Positions 25,122-33,685 of a DNA stretch of 64,000 nt are shown here, piece after piece (positions within the stretch are counted from its first letter, which is position 1; the number at the start of each line of letters is the position of its first letter). The position numbers were made by a program, and so were the translations under genes. The stretch is from UBA5614 sp034678545 (GTDB taxonomy: Bacteria; Cloacimonadota; Cloacimonadia; Cloacimonadales; Cloacimonadaceae). The stretch spans positions 16,180-80,179 of the forward strand of contig JAXDBS010000070.1 of assembly GCA_034678545.1 (NCBI GenBank), in the 5' to 3' direction. Under the pieces are notes generated by a model, which had not been told where the DNA came from, searched no databases, and saw nothing but the letters and a program-made list of their open reading frames with translations.

Positions 25122-26582
25122 ATGGCCAAGAAGAAAAAACTCACGACCGTGGCGGGAGCGCCGGTTCCGGAAAACCAGAATGTGCTCACCGCAGGCAAGC
25201 GAGGCCCCATCCTGCTGCAGGATGTGTGGCTGGTGGAAAAGCTGGCGCACTTTGACCGCGAGGTCATTCCGGAGCGCCGCATGCACGCCAAGGGCTCGGG
25301 CGCTTTCGGCACCTTTACCGTGACGCATGACATCACCAAGTACACCAAGGCAAAGCTGTTTTCCAAAATCGGCAAGAAAACTGATGTTTTCGCCCGGTTT
25401 TCCACTGTGGCGGGAGAGCGCGGCGCCGCCGACGCGGAACGCGACATTCGCGGCTTTGCCGTTAAGTTCTATACCGAGGAAGGAAATTGGGATTTGGTCG
25501 GCAATAACACCCCCGTCTTTTTCATGCGCGATCCGCTCAAATTCCCCGACCTCAACCACGCCGTCAAGCGCGACCCCCGCACCAATATGCGCAGCGCCAG
25601 GAACAACTGGGACTTCTGGACCAGCCTGCCGGAAGCCATTCACCAGGTCACCATCACCATGAGCGACCGCGGCATCCCCTATTCCTACAGACACATGAAC
25701 GGCTACGGCTGCCACACCTTCGCCATGTATAACGCCAAGAATGAAAAGGTCTGGGTAAAATTCCACTTCAAGACCCTGCAGGGCATCAAAAACCTGACCG
25801 ACGCCGAAGCGGAAGCCATCATCGCCTGCGACAGGGAAAGCCATCAGCGCGACCTGTATCAAAGCATCGAGAACAAGGATTACCCCCGCTGGGAGATGTC
25901 CATCCAGGTGATGACCGAAAAGCAGGCGGAGAAAGCTCCCTTCAATCCCTTTGACATCACCAAGGTCTGGCCCAAAAAACCGTATCCGCTCATCAAAGTC
26001 GGCGTCCTGGAACTCAACCGCAACCCCGAGAACTATTTCCAGGACGTGGAACAGGCCGCCTTCACGCCAGCCAACATCGTGCCCGGCATCGGTTTCTCCC
26101 CTGACCGGCTGCTGCAAGCCAGGCTGTTCTCCTACGGCGACGCCCAGCGTTACCGCCTGGGTGTCAACCATCACCAGATCCCGGTCAACCAGCCCAAAAA
26201 CGCGGTCCACAGCTATCACAGGGACGGCGCCATGCGCGTGGACGGCAACCAGGGCAGCCTTTTGCATTACAACCCCAACAGCTACGGCGAATGGGACGAG
26301 CAGCCCGAGTTCAGGGAACCGCCCATGAAGATTGAGAGTCCGGCCGACCACTGGGACCACCACGAGGACGGGGATTACTATTCCCAGCCCCGCGCCCTTT
26401 TCCATTTGATGAGCAAACAGCAGAAACAGGCCCTGTATGAAAACACGGCCCGCAACATGGGCGATGCCCCCAAAATGATCAAGGTCCGCCACATCGGCAA
26501 CTGCCACAAGGTCGACCCCGAATACGGCAGGGGTGTGGCCAAGGCCCTCGGCATCCCCTTGAGCGACGTCAAGGTCAGGTGA
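25122..26582 (+). CDS. katA: Haem catalase, monofunctional small-subunit type
   Basis: 486 residues, the size of small-subunit (clade 3-like) catalases. The distal His is H55 in ERRMHAKGSGAFG, the distal Asn is in LVGNNTPVFF (128/129), and the proximal haem-ligand Tyr is Y338 in RLFSYGDAQRYRLG. It breaks down hydrogen peroxide in the cytoplasm. RBS AAGGAG sits inside the end of the Fur-family gene, so the two are cotranscribed. A haem enzyme is unexpected if the host is a strict anaerobe; acquisition by transfer is possible but composition does not look different. Confidence 0.96.
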   Translation: MAKKKKLTTVAGAPVPENQNVLTAGKRGPILLQDVWLVEKLAHFDREVIPERRMHAKGSGAFGTFTVTHDITKYTKAKLFSKIGKKTDVFARFSTVAGERGAADAERDIRGFAVKFYTEEGNWDLVGNNTPVFFMRDPLKFPDLNHAVKRDPRTNMRSARNNWDFWTSLPEAIHQVTITMSDRGIPYSYRHMNGYGCHTFAMYNAKNEKVWVKFHFKTLQGIKNLTDAEAEAIIACDRESHQRDLYQSIENKDYPRWEMSIQVMTEKQAEKAPFNPFDITKVWPKKPYPLIKVGVLELNRNPENYFQDVEQAAFTPANIVPGIGFSPDRLLQARLFSYGDAQRYRLGVNHHQIPVNQPKNAVHSYHRDGAMRVDGNQGSLLHYNPNSYGEWDEQPEFREPPMKIESPADHWDHHEDGDYYSQPRALFHLMSKQQKQALYENTARNMGDAPKMIKVRHIGNCHKVDPEYGRGVAKALGIPLSDVKVR

Positions 26583-26603
26583 CCCGGCGGATTCAGCCTT
26601 GCA

Positions 26604-26635
26604 AAGAGCCCGGCCCGGACCGGGCTCTTGTTTTT
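26604..26635 (+). terminator. Terminator after katA
   Basis: Perfect 10-bp stem AAGAGCCCGG / CCGGGCTCTT with a 6-nt loop, then G and TTTTT. Confidence 0.92.
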
Positions 26636-26708
26636 CCCTTTCAAGTTAAACCGAATTAAGGTTCTTTTCTTGCTACAAATAAGTTTATGATTCTAATGGA
26701 GATAAATT

Positions 26709-27479
26709 GTGGCTAGGGTAATGTTTCTGGAATTGCCCGCGGACGATCCGATGGCGCTGGTCCAATTCTACACCTCCCTCTTCAGCTGGACCAAAGCTCT
26801 TTATCCGGGCCTGGATAGCGTCTGGGTCCTTTATTCAGGGCCCTTCGACCAGCCTGGCGTGAATGCTATTGTTACGCTGAGGCAGTACCTTGCCCATACC
26901 AGGGTCGCAGCTTTTACCGATGACCTGAAACAGACCACGGACAAGGTCGTGGCGGCCGGCGGCAGGGTCGTGATTCCGGAGGTGTTCAACGCAGGAATAG
27001 GGCTGAATTCGGTCTGCGCTGATCCGGAAGGGCTCGAGTTTATCCTCAACCAGCCAGAGCCGGGATGCTGCCAGGTGCTTACCGGACTTGCCGCCGAAGG
27101 CATCCCCACGGGACAGATCAACCGCTTCAAGCATATCGATATCCCGGCCCGGGATTTGACCCGGACGGTGGATTTCTATGCCCAAGCCCTGGACTGGAAA
27201 CTGAATAAATGGGATATGCCCGAACCCTACATCTTCGTCAAAACCGGAGAAAAGGACTCCCCCGGCATCGACGGAGGAATCAAACTCAGGCGTGAGATTG
27301 AATACCCTTCCGGCACCATCCTCGTGGAAGACCTGGCGGCGACCCTCCAACAGGCCGTTGAACTCGGCGGCAGCATCCACTGCCCCCCGGTCAACCTCAC
27401 CGGCCTGGGCTATTTTGCCTTTGCCAAAGACCCCGAAGGCAACGCCTTCGGCCTCTTCCAGCGTGATCCGCAAGCCTGA
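26709..27479 (+). CDS. Double-domain VOC (glyoxalase/dioxygenase-fold) protein
   Basis: 256 residues starting at GTG 26709 with GGAGAT 7 nt before it. Two vicinal-oxygen-chelate modules are visible: residues 1-115 (FLELPADDPMALVQFYTSLFSW to GLNSVCADPEGLEFIL) and about 137-254 (HIDIPARDLTRTVDFYAQALDW to AFAKDPEGNAFGLFQ). The DPEG and E/F ends are typical of the fold, but a full metal-ligand set is not clear. Substrate unknown; this family is commonly annotated as glyoxalase/bleomycin-resistance-like. It follows the katA terminator and stands alone. Confidence 0.85.
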   Translation: MARVMFLELPADDPMALVQFYTSLFSWTKALYPGLDSVWVLYSGPFDQPGVNAIVTLRQYLAHTRVAAFTDDLKQTTDKVVAAGGRVVIPEVFNAGIGLNSVCADPEGLEFILNQPEPGCCQVLTGLAAEGIPTGQINRFKHIDIPARDLTRTVDFYAQALDWKLNKWDMPEPYIFVKTGEKDSPGIDGGIKLRREIEYPSGTILVEDLAATLQQAVELGGSIHCPPVNLTGLGYFAFAKDPEGNAFGLFQRDPQA

Positions 27480-27570
27480 TCCGGCCCCTTCCCTTCCGCG
27501 TTCCTGAGCCCCGTTTTCTGACATCTTGACACATCTGACATAATCCCTTTGCCTGCATCCTGTTGCCGCC

Positions 27571-27665
27571 CCTCTCCCCCGCTCCGCCCCGGGAAGCATT
27601 ACTTACCCACTACGGACCAAGTCCGTATTGGGTCCGTAATGGGTCCGTAGTGCAAGCAGGGAAGA
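27571..27665 (-). repeat. Dispersed 95-bp intergenic repeat, copy 2
   Basis: Reverse orientation relative to 4606-4700. The 47 nt at 27619-27665 are identical to copy 1; the outer part is about 80 per cent similar by eye. This copy also carries CACTACGGACC / GGTCCGTAGTG, an 11-bp perfect inverted repeat. It fills most of the gap 27480-27764. Confidence 0.8.
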
Positions 27666-27764
27666 TACCCCCGCTTCCCCCCAAAAACAGCGGGATGCTC
27701 AATCTGGGATGCGGTTTTCCGGACTCAGCATTACCGGGCGGGGGTTGAAACCAACGGGGCGGAC

Positions 27765-28712
27765 TCAATCCTTGTCTTTTTTGCCGATCTCGACCGTGCC
27801 GTTGAAGCGGAAGGGTTTGGCGATTTTGAGCCCGAAGCCCTCGGCCTGGAGGGTTCCCTTGACCCGGTAATCCATGTCTTTCTTGAAGAGAGCGCCGGCA
27901 GCCAAGCCCAGGGTGTTGATATTGTTGAGGGTGAAGACCATCTCCCCCTCCGCCTGATAGATGTTTTCCGTAAAGGCGAGGGGCCGGGCCAGCTTCCCCT
28001 TGCCGGCGTACTTGTCATTGATCCAGATGTCGGAGGGAAAATCGCGGATGGTGAAGCTGAGGCCGTAGGGGTTGAGCAACTGGAATTTTACGGTCAGGTC
28101 TGATTCCTTCAGTCCGACATCCGTGACCGAGGTCTTCAGGACCTTGAAGATATCGGCCTGGACGGGCGAGCTTTTGTTCGGCCGGCTGCTCACCACGACC
28201 TTGCGTTTTTTGTCCGCCACAATGGTCGGGATGGTGATCTCCTCCGGAATGGAGGGCAGCAGCTGCTCCAGGATCTGGGTGAAATTGACGCTCTGCCGCT
28301 TTTCCATCCGGACCCGCTTGCCGATCCCGAAGACTTTGGCGCGGGCGTCCGCTTTTATGATGAATTCGGCGTTCTGGGCGGAGTGGCTAAGCAGGCGGGT
28401 GACTTTGCGGGTCTCCATCTGGATCTCGAAATAGACGGTGTCGGAGGCGTGCCTGGCGATTTTGAGCGGCTGGGTCATGACGATGTCGCCCATTTTCTGG
28501 GCGGCTGTGTCGGACACATCCACCTTCAGGCTGTTGACCGTGATGCTGTACCAGTTGGGATTATGGATCACCAGGGAAAGGTCCAGGCCGGTATTGTCCA
28601 CCGTGATGTCGCGGAGCGTGACCTCGTTCAGCCGTTCAAAGACGGGCTCTTTGAACAAAGAGCAGGAAACCAGCAGACAAGCCGGCACCAGAAGCAGTAA
28701 GAATCTGGCCAT
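27765..28712 (-). CDS. Lipoprotein with two LEA14/WHy-like domains
   Basis: 315 residues. A lipobox (CLLVSC, Cys17) closes the signal peptide, so a membrane-anchored lipoprotein. Two copies of the LEA-2/WHy-type beta domain follow: one with DITVDNTGLDLSLVIHNPNWYSITVNSLKV (about 38-70), the second with DVGLKESDLTVKFQLLNPYGLSFTIRDF (about 200-230). The NPN/NPYG turns are typical. Such proteins are linked to desiccation or envelope stress, but the role here is unknown. Confidence 0.82.
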   Translation of the reverse strand: MARFLLLLVPACLLVSCSLFKEPVFERLNEVTLRDITVDNTGLDLSLVIHNPNWYSITVNSLKVDVSDTAAQKMGDIVMTQPLKIARHASDTVYFEIQMETRKVTRLLSHSAQNAEFIIKADARAKVFGIGKRVRMEKRQSVNFTQILEQLLPSIPEEITIPTIVADKKRKVVVSSRPNKSSPVQADIFKVLKTSVTDVGLKESDLTVKFQLLNPYGLSFTIRDFPSDIWINDKYAGKGKLARPLAFTENIYQAEGEMVFTLNNINTLGLAAGALFKKDMDYRVKGTLQAEGFGLKIAKPFRFNGTVEIGKKDKD

Positions 28713-28759
28713 TTTAATTCCTAACAGCTAGGGATTTCCTTATCCTGCCCAGACCGGAT

Positions 28760-29065
28760 TTACTGGAAGGCGGCCGCCTGGAAATCGCCGATCAGGCTTT
28801 TGGCGGCGCCCATGAAAAGGCCGATGAAGAAAATGGCCAGCAGGATCTGGATGCCGATGATCACAAGATAAGCCTTGGCCCAGTTCGACTTGCTGGGATT
28901 GACCTTGCTGTCCAGCGCCCAGACGAACAGCATGATCAGGTTGACCAGGGGCACGGCCATGATCAGCAGAGTGACCAGCCAGTCGCCGAACCGGACAGTG
29001 GGAGCGACCTCCTCCTGGTAGCGGTAAGGCGCGGGATTGGGGTTTTGGTTGTCATAATACTGCAT
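28760..29065 (-). CDS. Small membrane protein with two helices
   Basis: 101 residues from ATG 29065 (MQYYDNQNPN), with AAGGAG upstream; a GTG four codons earlier sits too close to that RBS. Two hydrophobic helices: WLVTLLIMAVPLVNLIMLFVWAL and YLVIIGIQILLAIFFIGLFMG, with a short N-terminal Pro/Tyr-rich cytoplasmic stretch. No family function recognised. It has its own TTGACA promoter at 29151-29179. Confidence 0.75.
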   Translation of the reverse strand: MQYYDNQNPNPAPYRYQEEVAPTVRFGDWLVTLLIMAVPLVNLIMLFVWALDSKVNPSKSNWAKAYLVIIGIQILLAIFFIGLFMGAAKSLIGDFQAAAFQ

Positions 29066-29150
29066 GCAAAAACACACTCCTTGCGCGGCAGTAACGGCCG
29101 GAATAACGCTGCGGGAAAGAAGGCGGCGCCGGCCTGCCGCTGAAGTTGGA

Positions 29151-29179
29151 TAGATAATTCACCGCCCCCTGTTTGTCAA
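29151..29179 (-). promoter_or_regulatory. Promoter of the small membrane protein
   Basis: Minus strand TTGACA (29179-29174), 17 nt, TATCTA (29156-29151), 85 nt before the ATG. Confidence 0.5.
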
Positions 29180-29248
29180 GCCGGAAATATTGCTTGACCG
29201 CTGGTGAGCAGCCGCCAGATTATCCATCGGAAAGGAATCGAGGTTATT

Positions 29249-30868
29249 ATGAACAAGGGCAGCCACATTCTGGTAGTGGACGACGAGGCGATCTCCGTCA
29301 AGCTCATTACCGGGATCCTGAAAACGGACGGTTATGCCGTGGACAGTTGTCTGACAGGCGAAGATGCATTGGAAAAGGTGCGGGACGAACGGTACGACCT
29401 GGTGCTGCTGGATGTCTGCCTGGGCCGAGGCCTGGACGGATACGAGGTCTGCCGCTCCATCCAGAAGACGAACAGCGAACTGCCCATCATCCTGGTGACC
29501 TCCGGAACCGATGACGAGGCGATCAGGAAAGGCTTTCAGATCGGGTCCAGCGATTACATCAAAAAGCCGATCTCGCGCTATGAACTGCTGGCCCGGGTGA
29601 GCCGGACCCTCACCTTTAAGCGGGCGGAAAAGAACAACCTGCAGCTGATCTACGACCTCTCCAAGGACCTGGAAACCGCTGCCAAGATCCAGGCCGCCAT
29701 GCTGCCCAAATGGATCTATCTGGACGAGGAGATGATCTTTTCCTCCCATTACGAAGCCTACGAAGCGGTGGGCGGCGACGTCTTCGACCAGATCCGGCTG
29801 CCGGACGGGCGCTACGTCGTCTATCTGGGAGACATCTCAGGCCACGGGGTGCAGGCGGCCCTGCTGATGACAGCCATCAAATCCATCATCAGGATCATGG
29901 TGGAGACCGAATCCGAGCTGACCAACCTGCCCCGCCTGGTCACCAGGCTCAACCATCGCCTGAGCAATGAGTTGTTCATCTTCGACAATTACCTGACCCT
30001 GCTGATCGGGATCATTGACCTGGAAAAAAGTGAATTCCGCTTCCTGAACGCGGGGCATCCGCCCTTTGTCATCATCGACGCCGAAAGCGGAACGCCCCGG
30101 GTCGTGGAAAGCCAGGGCTCCCTCCCCCTCGGCTGGATGGACGAGCATACATACAACGATGCAGACATGGGTATCATTCCCATGAGCAACAACGATATCT
30201 TCCTGCTCTTTTCCGACGGCATTTATGAATGTGCCAACCAGGACGGCAACCAGTTCGGCATCGGGGGCATCGTTGACGTGCTCCGGGAAAAGATCAGGTT
30301 GGACAGTTGCATCAGCCTCCCCTACCGGATCAAACAGTACCTGATGGACAACCGTTACAATCTCACTCACGATGATTTCTCATTGCTGGCTTTCCAGCGG
30401 CGGGATACCCAGCTGCTTCAGAAAAAAACCGCCGGACGCCAGGCCGAGTCCATCCACTTCATGACCAACCTGCGCGCCGCCCTGCGCGAAGTAAGCAAAA
30501 CCGCCCAGGAAGTGGAGAACCTGATCCTGAACTGGAAGGGCGATGCCAAACTGGCAGCCCGGGTGGAACTGATCGTGGACGAATTCCTCAACAACATCAT
30601 CAAATACGGATACAACTACCGGGACGATTCGACCATTGTGGTGGAGTTTTTCCATCAGCAGGGGCGCCTCAGCATTAAGTTCTGGGACAAGGGGATAGAA
30701 TGGACACCGGAGGAATCGGAATATTCGGTCAACAACCCGTATAACTTTGAAAAGGATGTATATAACGTTGACGGGAAAGGCGTCAAGATAATCATGTCCA
30801 TGTCTAACCGTTTCCACCGCACCCGCCACGACCAGTTGAATGAAACCACGGTCGATATCGAAGTCTGA
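29249..30868 (+). CDS. Response regulator with PP2C (SpoIIE/RsbU) phosphatase and anti-sigma-type ATPase domain
   Basis: 539 residues from ATG 29249 (RBS AAAGGAATCGAGG). Receiver domain 1-120 has the acidic pair DDE (11-13), the phospho-acceptor D55 (LVLLDVCL) and K in YIKKP. A PP2C-type phosphatase follows (about 150-375) with GGDVFDQIRLPDGRYVVYLG, DISGHGVQAALL, FSDGIYE and HDDFSLL. The C-terminal 120 residues form a HATPase_c-like module (ELIVDEFLNNIIKYGY, DKGIEWTP, GVKIIMSM). The design is that of a partner-switching regulator in one chain: a receiver controlling dephosphorylation and phosphorylation of an anti-anti-sigma factor. No anti-anti-sigma gene is in view. Confidence 0.93.
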   Translation: MNKGSHILVVDDEAISVKLITGILKTDGYAVDSCLTGEDALEKVRDERYDLVLLDVCLGRGLDGYEVCRSIQKTNSELPIILVTSGTDDEAIRKGFQIGSSDYIKKPISRYELLARVSRTLTFKRAEKNNLQLIYDLSKDLETAAKIQAAMLPKWIYLDEEMIFSSHYEAYEAVGGDVFDQIRLPDGRYVVYLGDISGHGVQAALLMTAIKSIIRIMVETESELTNLPRLVTRLNHRLSNELFIFDNYLTLLIGIIDLEKSEFRFLNAGHPPFVIIDAESGTPRVVESQGSLPLGWMDEHTYNDADMGIIPMSNNDIFLLFSDGIYECANQDGNQFGIGGIVDVLREKIRLDSCISLPYRIKQYLMDNRYNLTHDDFSLLAFQRRDTQLLQKKTAGRQAESIHFMTNLRAALREVSKTAQEVENLILNWKGDAKLAARVELIVDEFLNNIIKYGYNYRDDSTIVVEFFHQQGRLSIKFWDKGIEWTPEESEYSVNNPYNFEKDVYNVDGKGVKIIMSMSNRFHRTRHDQLNETTVDIEV

Positions 30869-30887
30869 ACCGGATAGCCCGGCGCGG

Positions 30888-32009
30888 ATGAAAAAAGTCC
30901 TGGTCAGTGCGTTAAGTTATGCGGACAGCAGTTCCGGGGTGAAAGACTATATTGTCTCCGTCTGCCGCGAACTACTCAAAACCTGCCGGGTCGAGCTGCT
31001 CATCCAACCGGAAGCCGCCGCCCGCTTCCCCCTCACCGGCGACAATCTCCGTTTCCGCCTTTCTCCCCGCCTGATCAAAGCGAAACCGCTTGCCTGCGCC
31101 TGGCATCTTTTCCTGCTGCCCTGGTTTTTGAATGCCGGTGACTATGACCTCATCCTCCTGCCTTCCGGCAACCGTTACCTGCTGTCCCGCTATCCGAGCC
31201 GGACGGTTGTGACCTTCCACGATTTGACCCAGTATTACACGGCGGATAAGTATGACCGCTACCGCTCGCTGTATATGCGGGAAATCATACCTCATTACCT
31301 GCGGCGCGCACCTGCCATCATGGCGCTGAGCGAGAACACTAAAAACGCCCTCATCCGCCATTACCGAATGGAGCCGGCCAGGATCGCGGTGAACTACCCC
31401 GGCTACGAATCTGAACGGATAGAGTCAACCGTGAGCGCATATGATCTGCGCGAGCGCTTCAATCTGTCCAGGCCTTACCTATTCTACCGGGCCGCGATCG
31501 AACATCCGGCCAAGAACCACCTGCACCTGATCCGAGCCTTTGAACTCATTCCGGACGAACTGAGGGAAGGATATAACCTAGTCTTTAGCGGGCCTGACGG
31601 ACAGGGCTGCGGAGTGATCTATGACTATGCCAAGGATTCGCCCGCCGCCCTCAATATCAAGTTTCTGGGCGAGGTGGAAAAGCAGTGGCTGGGTGAGTTG
31701 TACCGTCAGGCGGAGGTATTCGTCTTCCCTCCTCTGCATGAGGATTTTGCCATTCCCCTGCTGGAGGCAATGGCCTGCGGGGTTCCGGTTATCTGCTCCA
31801 ACCGGAGCGCTCTCCCGGAACTGGGCGGTGATGCGGTCCTCACTTTCGACCCGGAAATGCATGCCGATATCGCCGTCAAGCTGATCAGGGTGCTGGAAGA
31901 TCCCACCCTGCGTTCCGCCATGAAACAAAAGGGACTTGTCCGGGTGAGGCGGTTCAGTTGGCAGCGGCATGTGGAGCAGATGTTCGAACTGGTGCAAAAC
32001 GAGAAATAA
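30888..32009 (+). CDS. Glycosyltransferase, GT4 family
   Basis: 373 residues from ATG 30888 (MKKVLVSALSYADSSSGV); an ATG at 30840 would extend it by 16 residues into the previous gene. The GT-B fold is supported by the N-terminal GVKDYIVSVCRELL, a FHDLTQYY segment, and the C-terminal donor-site motif HEDFAIPLLEAMACGVPVICSN with the E-x7-E acidic pair, then SALPELGGDAVLTFDP. It probably transfers a sugar from a nucleotide sugar during surface glycan synthesis. Acceptor unknown. Confidence 0.9.
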   Translation: MKKVLVSALSYADSSSGVKDYIVSVCRELLKTCRVELLIQPEAAARFPLTGDNLRFRLSPRLIKAKPLACAWHLFLLPWFLNAGDYDLILLPSGNRYLLSRYPSRTVVTFHDLTQYYTADKYDRYRSLYMREIIPHYLRRAPAIMALSENTKNALIRHYRMEPARIAVNYPGYESERIESTVSAYDLRERFNLSRPYLFYRAAIEHPAKNHLHLIRAFELIPDELREGYNLVFSGPDGQGCGVIYDYAKDSPAALNIKFLGEVEKQWLGELYRQAEVFVFPPLHEDFAIPLLEAMACGVPVICSNRSALPELGGDAVLTFDPEMHADIAVKLIRVLEDPTLRSAMKQKGLVRVRRFSWQRHVEQMFELVQNEK

Positions 32010-32031
32010 CATAACATAAAGAGGAAGAGCT

Positions 32032-33069
32032 ATGAAAAGAACTGACAAGTACACGGAACTGGCCGTCCGGCAAATCCTCCGGCTTAGCGCCATCCCCAGC
32101 CCCAGCGGCTTCACGCAGGAAGTGGTGGCCTACCTGACGGCTGAACTGAAAAAAATGGGCTTCGCGCCAAAACTGACGCGCAAAAAGGCTGTCCTCTGCC
32201 AATTGGGCGGACAGGGGAGACCTCTGGTACTGGCCGCCCATATCGATACGCTGGGAGCCATGATTCGCAGCATTAAAGGCAACGGCCGTCTGCGCTTCAC
32301 CCCCATCGGCGGCTATGCCGGCGGTTTTGTCGAGAATGAAAACGTGACCATCCACACCCGCAAGGGGAAAACCTTCTCCGGCACCATCCATCTGGTCAAT
32401 GCCGCCGCCCATACCTATAAGGACACCGCCACGCTCGAGCGCAACGAAGCCAACCTGGAGGTCGTGATCGACGAGATTGTGAAAAAGGAGGAGGATGTAT
32501 TGAAGCTTGGTATCAGACCGGGGGATTTCATCAGTTTCGATCCCCGCACCGTGTTGACCAAATCAGGCTTCATCAAAAGCCGGTTCCTGGACGACAAGGC
32601 CAGCGCCGGAATCCTGCTTGCCCTGGCCGCCATGGTGAAGGACGGAGCCGTCACACTCAAACGCAAGACCTTTGTCATGTTCACCACCTATGAAGAGGTG
32701 GGGCACGGCGCTTCGGCCGGCATTCCGGAGGAGACGGAGGAGATGATCTCGGTGGACATGGGCGCAGTGGGAGATGACCTCAAGACCGATGAGTACAAGG
32801 TATCCATCTGTGCCAAGGACAGCGGCGGGCCGTATGATTACGAGGTGACGAACGGGTTGATAGCAGTGGCGGATAGGCTGAAACTGGACTACGCAGTGGA
32901 CATCTATCCCTACTATGACAGCGACGTGGAGGCCACCCTGAGGGCGGGATTCGACCTGCGGCACGGATTGGTGGGACCCGGTGTATTCGCTTCGCACAGC
33001 TACGAGCGGACCCACAGTCAGGGAGTGGATAACACTCTGAAACTGCTGGCCGGCTATGTCGGGAGCTGA
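32032..33069 (+). CDS. M42-family aminopeptidase
   Basis: 345 residues, typical for the family. Metal ligands lie in LAAHIDTLGAMI (H70, D72), FLDDKASAG, the acidic YEEVGHGAS, VDMGAVGDD, and the distal H in GVFASHSYERTH. M42 enzymes are cytoplasmic dodecameric aminopeptidases that finish peptide breakdown, in keeping with an amino-acid-fermenting life. RBS GAGGAAGAG. It ends 12 nt before parS site 1. Confidence 0.93.
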   Translation: MKRTDKYTELAVRQILRLSAIPSPSGFTQEVVAYLTAELKKMGFAPKLTRKKAVLCQLGGQGRPLVLAAHIDTLGAMIRSIKGNGRLRFTPIGGYAGGFVENENVTIHTRKGKTFSGTIHLVNAAAHTYKDTATLERNEANLEVVIDEIVKKEEDVLKLGIRPGDFISFDPRTVLTKSGFIKSRFLDDKASAGILLALAAMVKDGAVTLKRKTFVMFTTYEEVGHGASAGIPEETEEMISVDMGAVGDDLKTDEYKVSICAKDSGGPYDYEVTNGLIAVADRLKLDYAVDIYPYYDSDVEATLRAGFDLRHGLVGPGVFASHSYERTHSQGVDNTLKLLAGYVGS

Positions 33070-33081
33070 TCCGGCAACTGA

Positions 33082-33097
33082 TGTTTCACGTGAAACA
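33082..33097. other. parS partition site 1 (ParB-binding)
   Basis: TGTTTCACGTGAAACA is a perfect 16-bp palindrome identical to the widely conserved chromosomal parS consensus. It lies between the M42 peptidase stop and the end of purE. Confidence 0.88.
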
Positions 33098-33158
33098 ATT
33101 TTGCTGTCAAGCCCCGAATATATGAATTATTGTGCCCTTGCTTGACTTTATACAGGCG

Positions 33159-33617
33159 CTAGCCTCTAGCTAAATCCTGCCTGTATTGCAACAGCCTCTG
33201 CCTGATCCCTGCCTCGCTGAGAGCGAGGATTTCAGCCGCCAGAAGGGCGGCATTCTTCACGCCGTTGATGGCGACCGTGGCCACCGGCACGCCGGTTGGC
33301 ATCTGGACGATCGAATAAAGGGCATCCTGTCCGCCCAAGCTGCCGCCTGACAGTGGAACTCCGATCACCGGCAACACAGTGTGGGAGGCAACCACCCCCG
33401 GCAGATGGGCTGCCATACCGGCGCAGGCAATGAATATCCGGACTCCCGCCTGCTCAGCCGCTTTGACCAATTGGACGGTGCGTTCGGGATTGCGGTGGGC
33501 CGAGGAGACATGCAACTCGGAGTTGATGCCTAAAGCCTGGAGCTGCTCCTGGAGGGGCAGGCAGGCCTCCCGGTCCGACTTGCTGCCCAGAATAATGCAG
33601 ACTGATGGTTTATCCAT
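33159..33617 (-). CDS. purE: N5-carboxyaminoimidazole ribonucleotide mutase
   Basis: 152 residues from ATG 33617 (MDKPSVCIILGSKSD). The PurE landmarks are present: GSKSD near residue 10, SSAHRNPERT, ACAGMAAHLPGVVA and VPLSGGSLGGQDALYSIVQMP. It converts N5-CAIR to CAIR in purine synthesis. No other pur gene is in the window. parS sites lie on both sides, the second one only 18 nt ahead of the ATG, inside its leader. An in-frame TTG at 33626 is a less likely start. Confidence 0.95.
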   Translation of the reverse strand: MDKPSVCIILGSKSDREACLPLQEQLQALGINSELHVSSAHRNPERTVQLVKAAEQAGVRIFIACAGMAAHLPGVVASHTVLPVIGVPLSGGSLGGQDALYSIVQMPTGVPVATVAINGVKNAALLAAEILALSEAGIRQRLLQYRQDLARG

Positions 33618-33634
33618 GTTTTCCAATCCGCCAA

Positions 33635-33650
33635 TGTTTCACGTGAAACA
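33635..33650. other. parS partition site 2 (ParB-binding)
   Basis: A second perfect TGTTTCACGTGAAACA, symmetrical over 20 nt (33633-33652). Its centre is 553 bp from site 1. It lies in the 68-nt gap between purE and the HTH-EIIA gene, within the presumed purE leader. Confidence 0.88.
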
Positions 33651-33685
33651 TTCTCCCCTAAAATATTAAATATTTGATAAATAAA

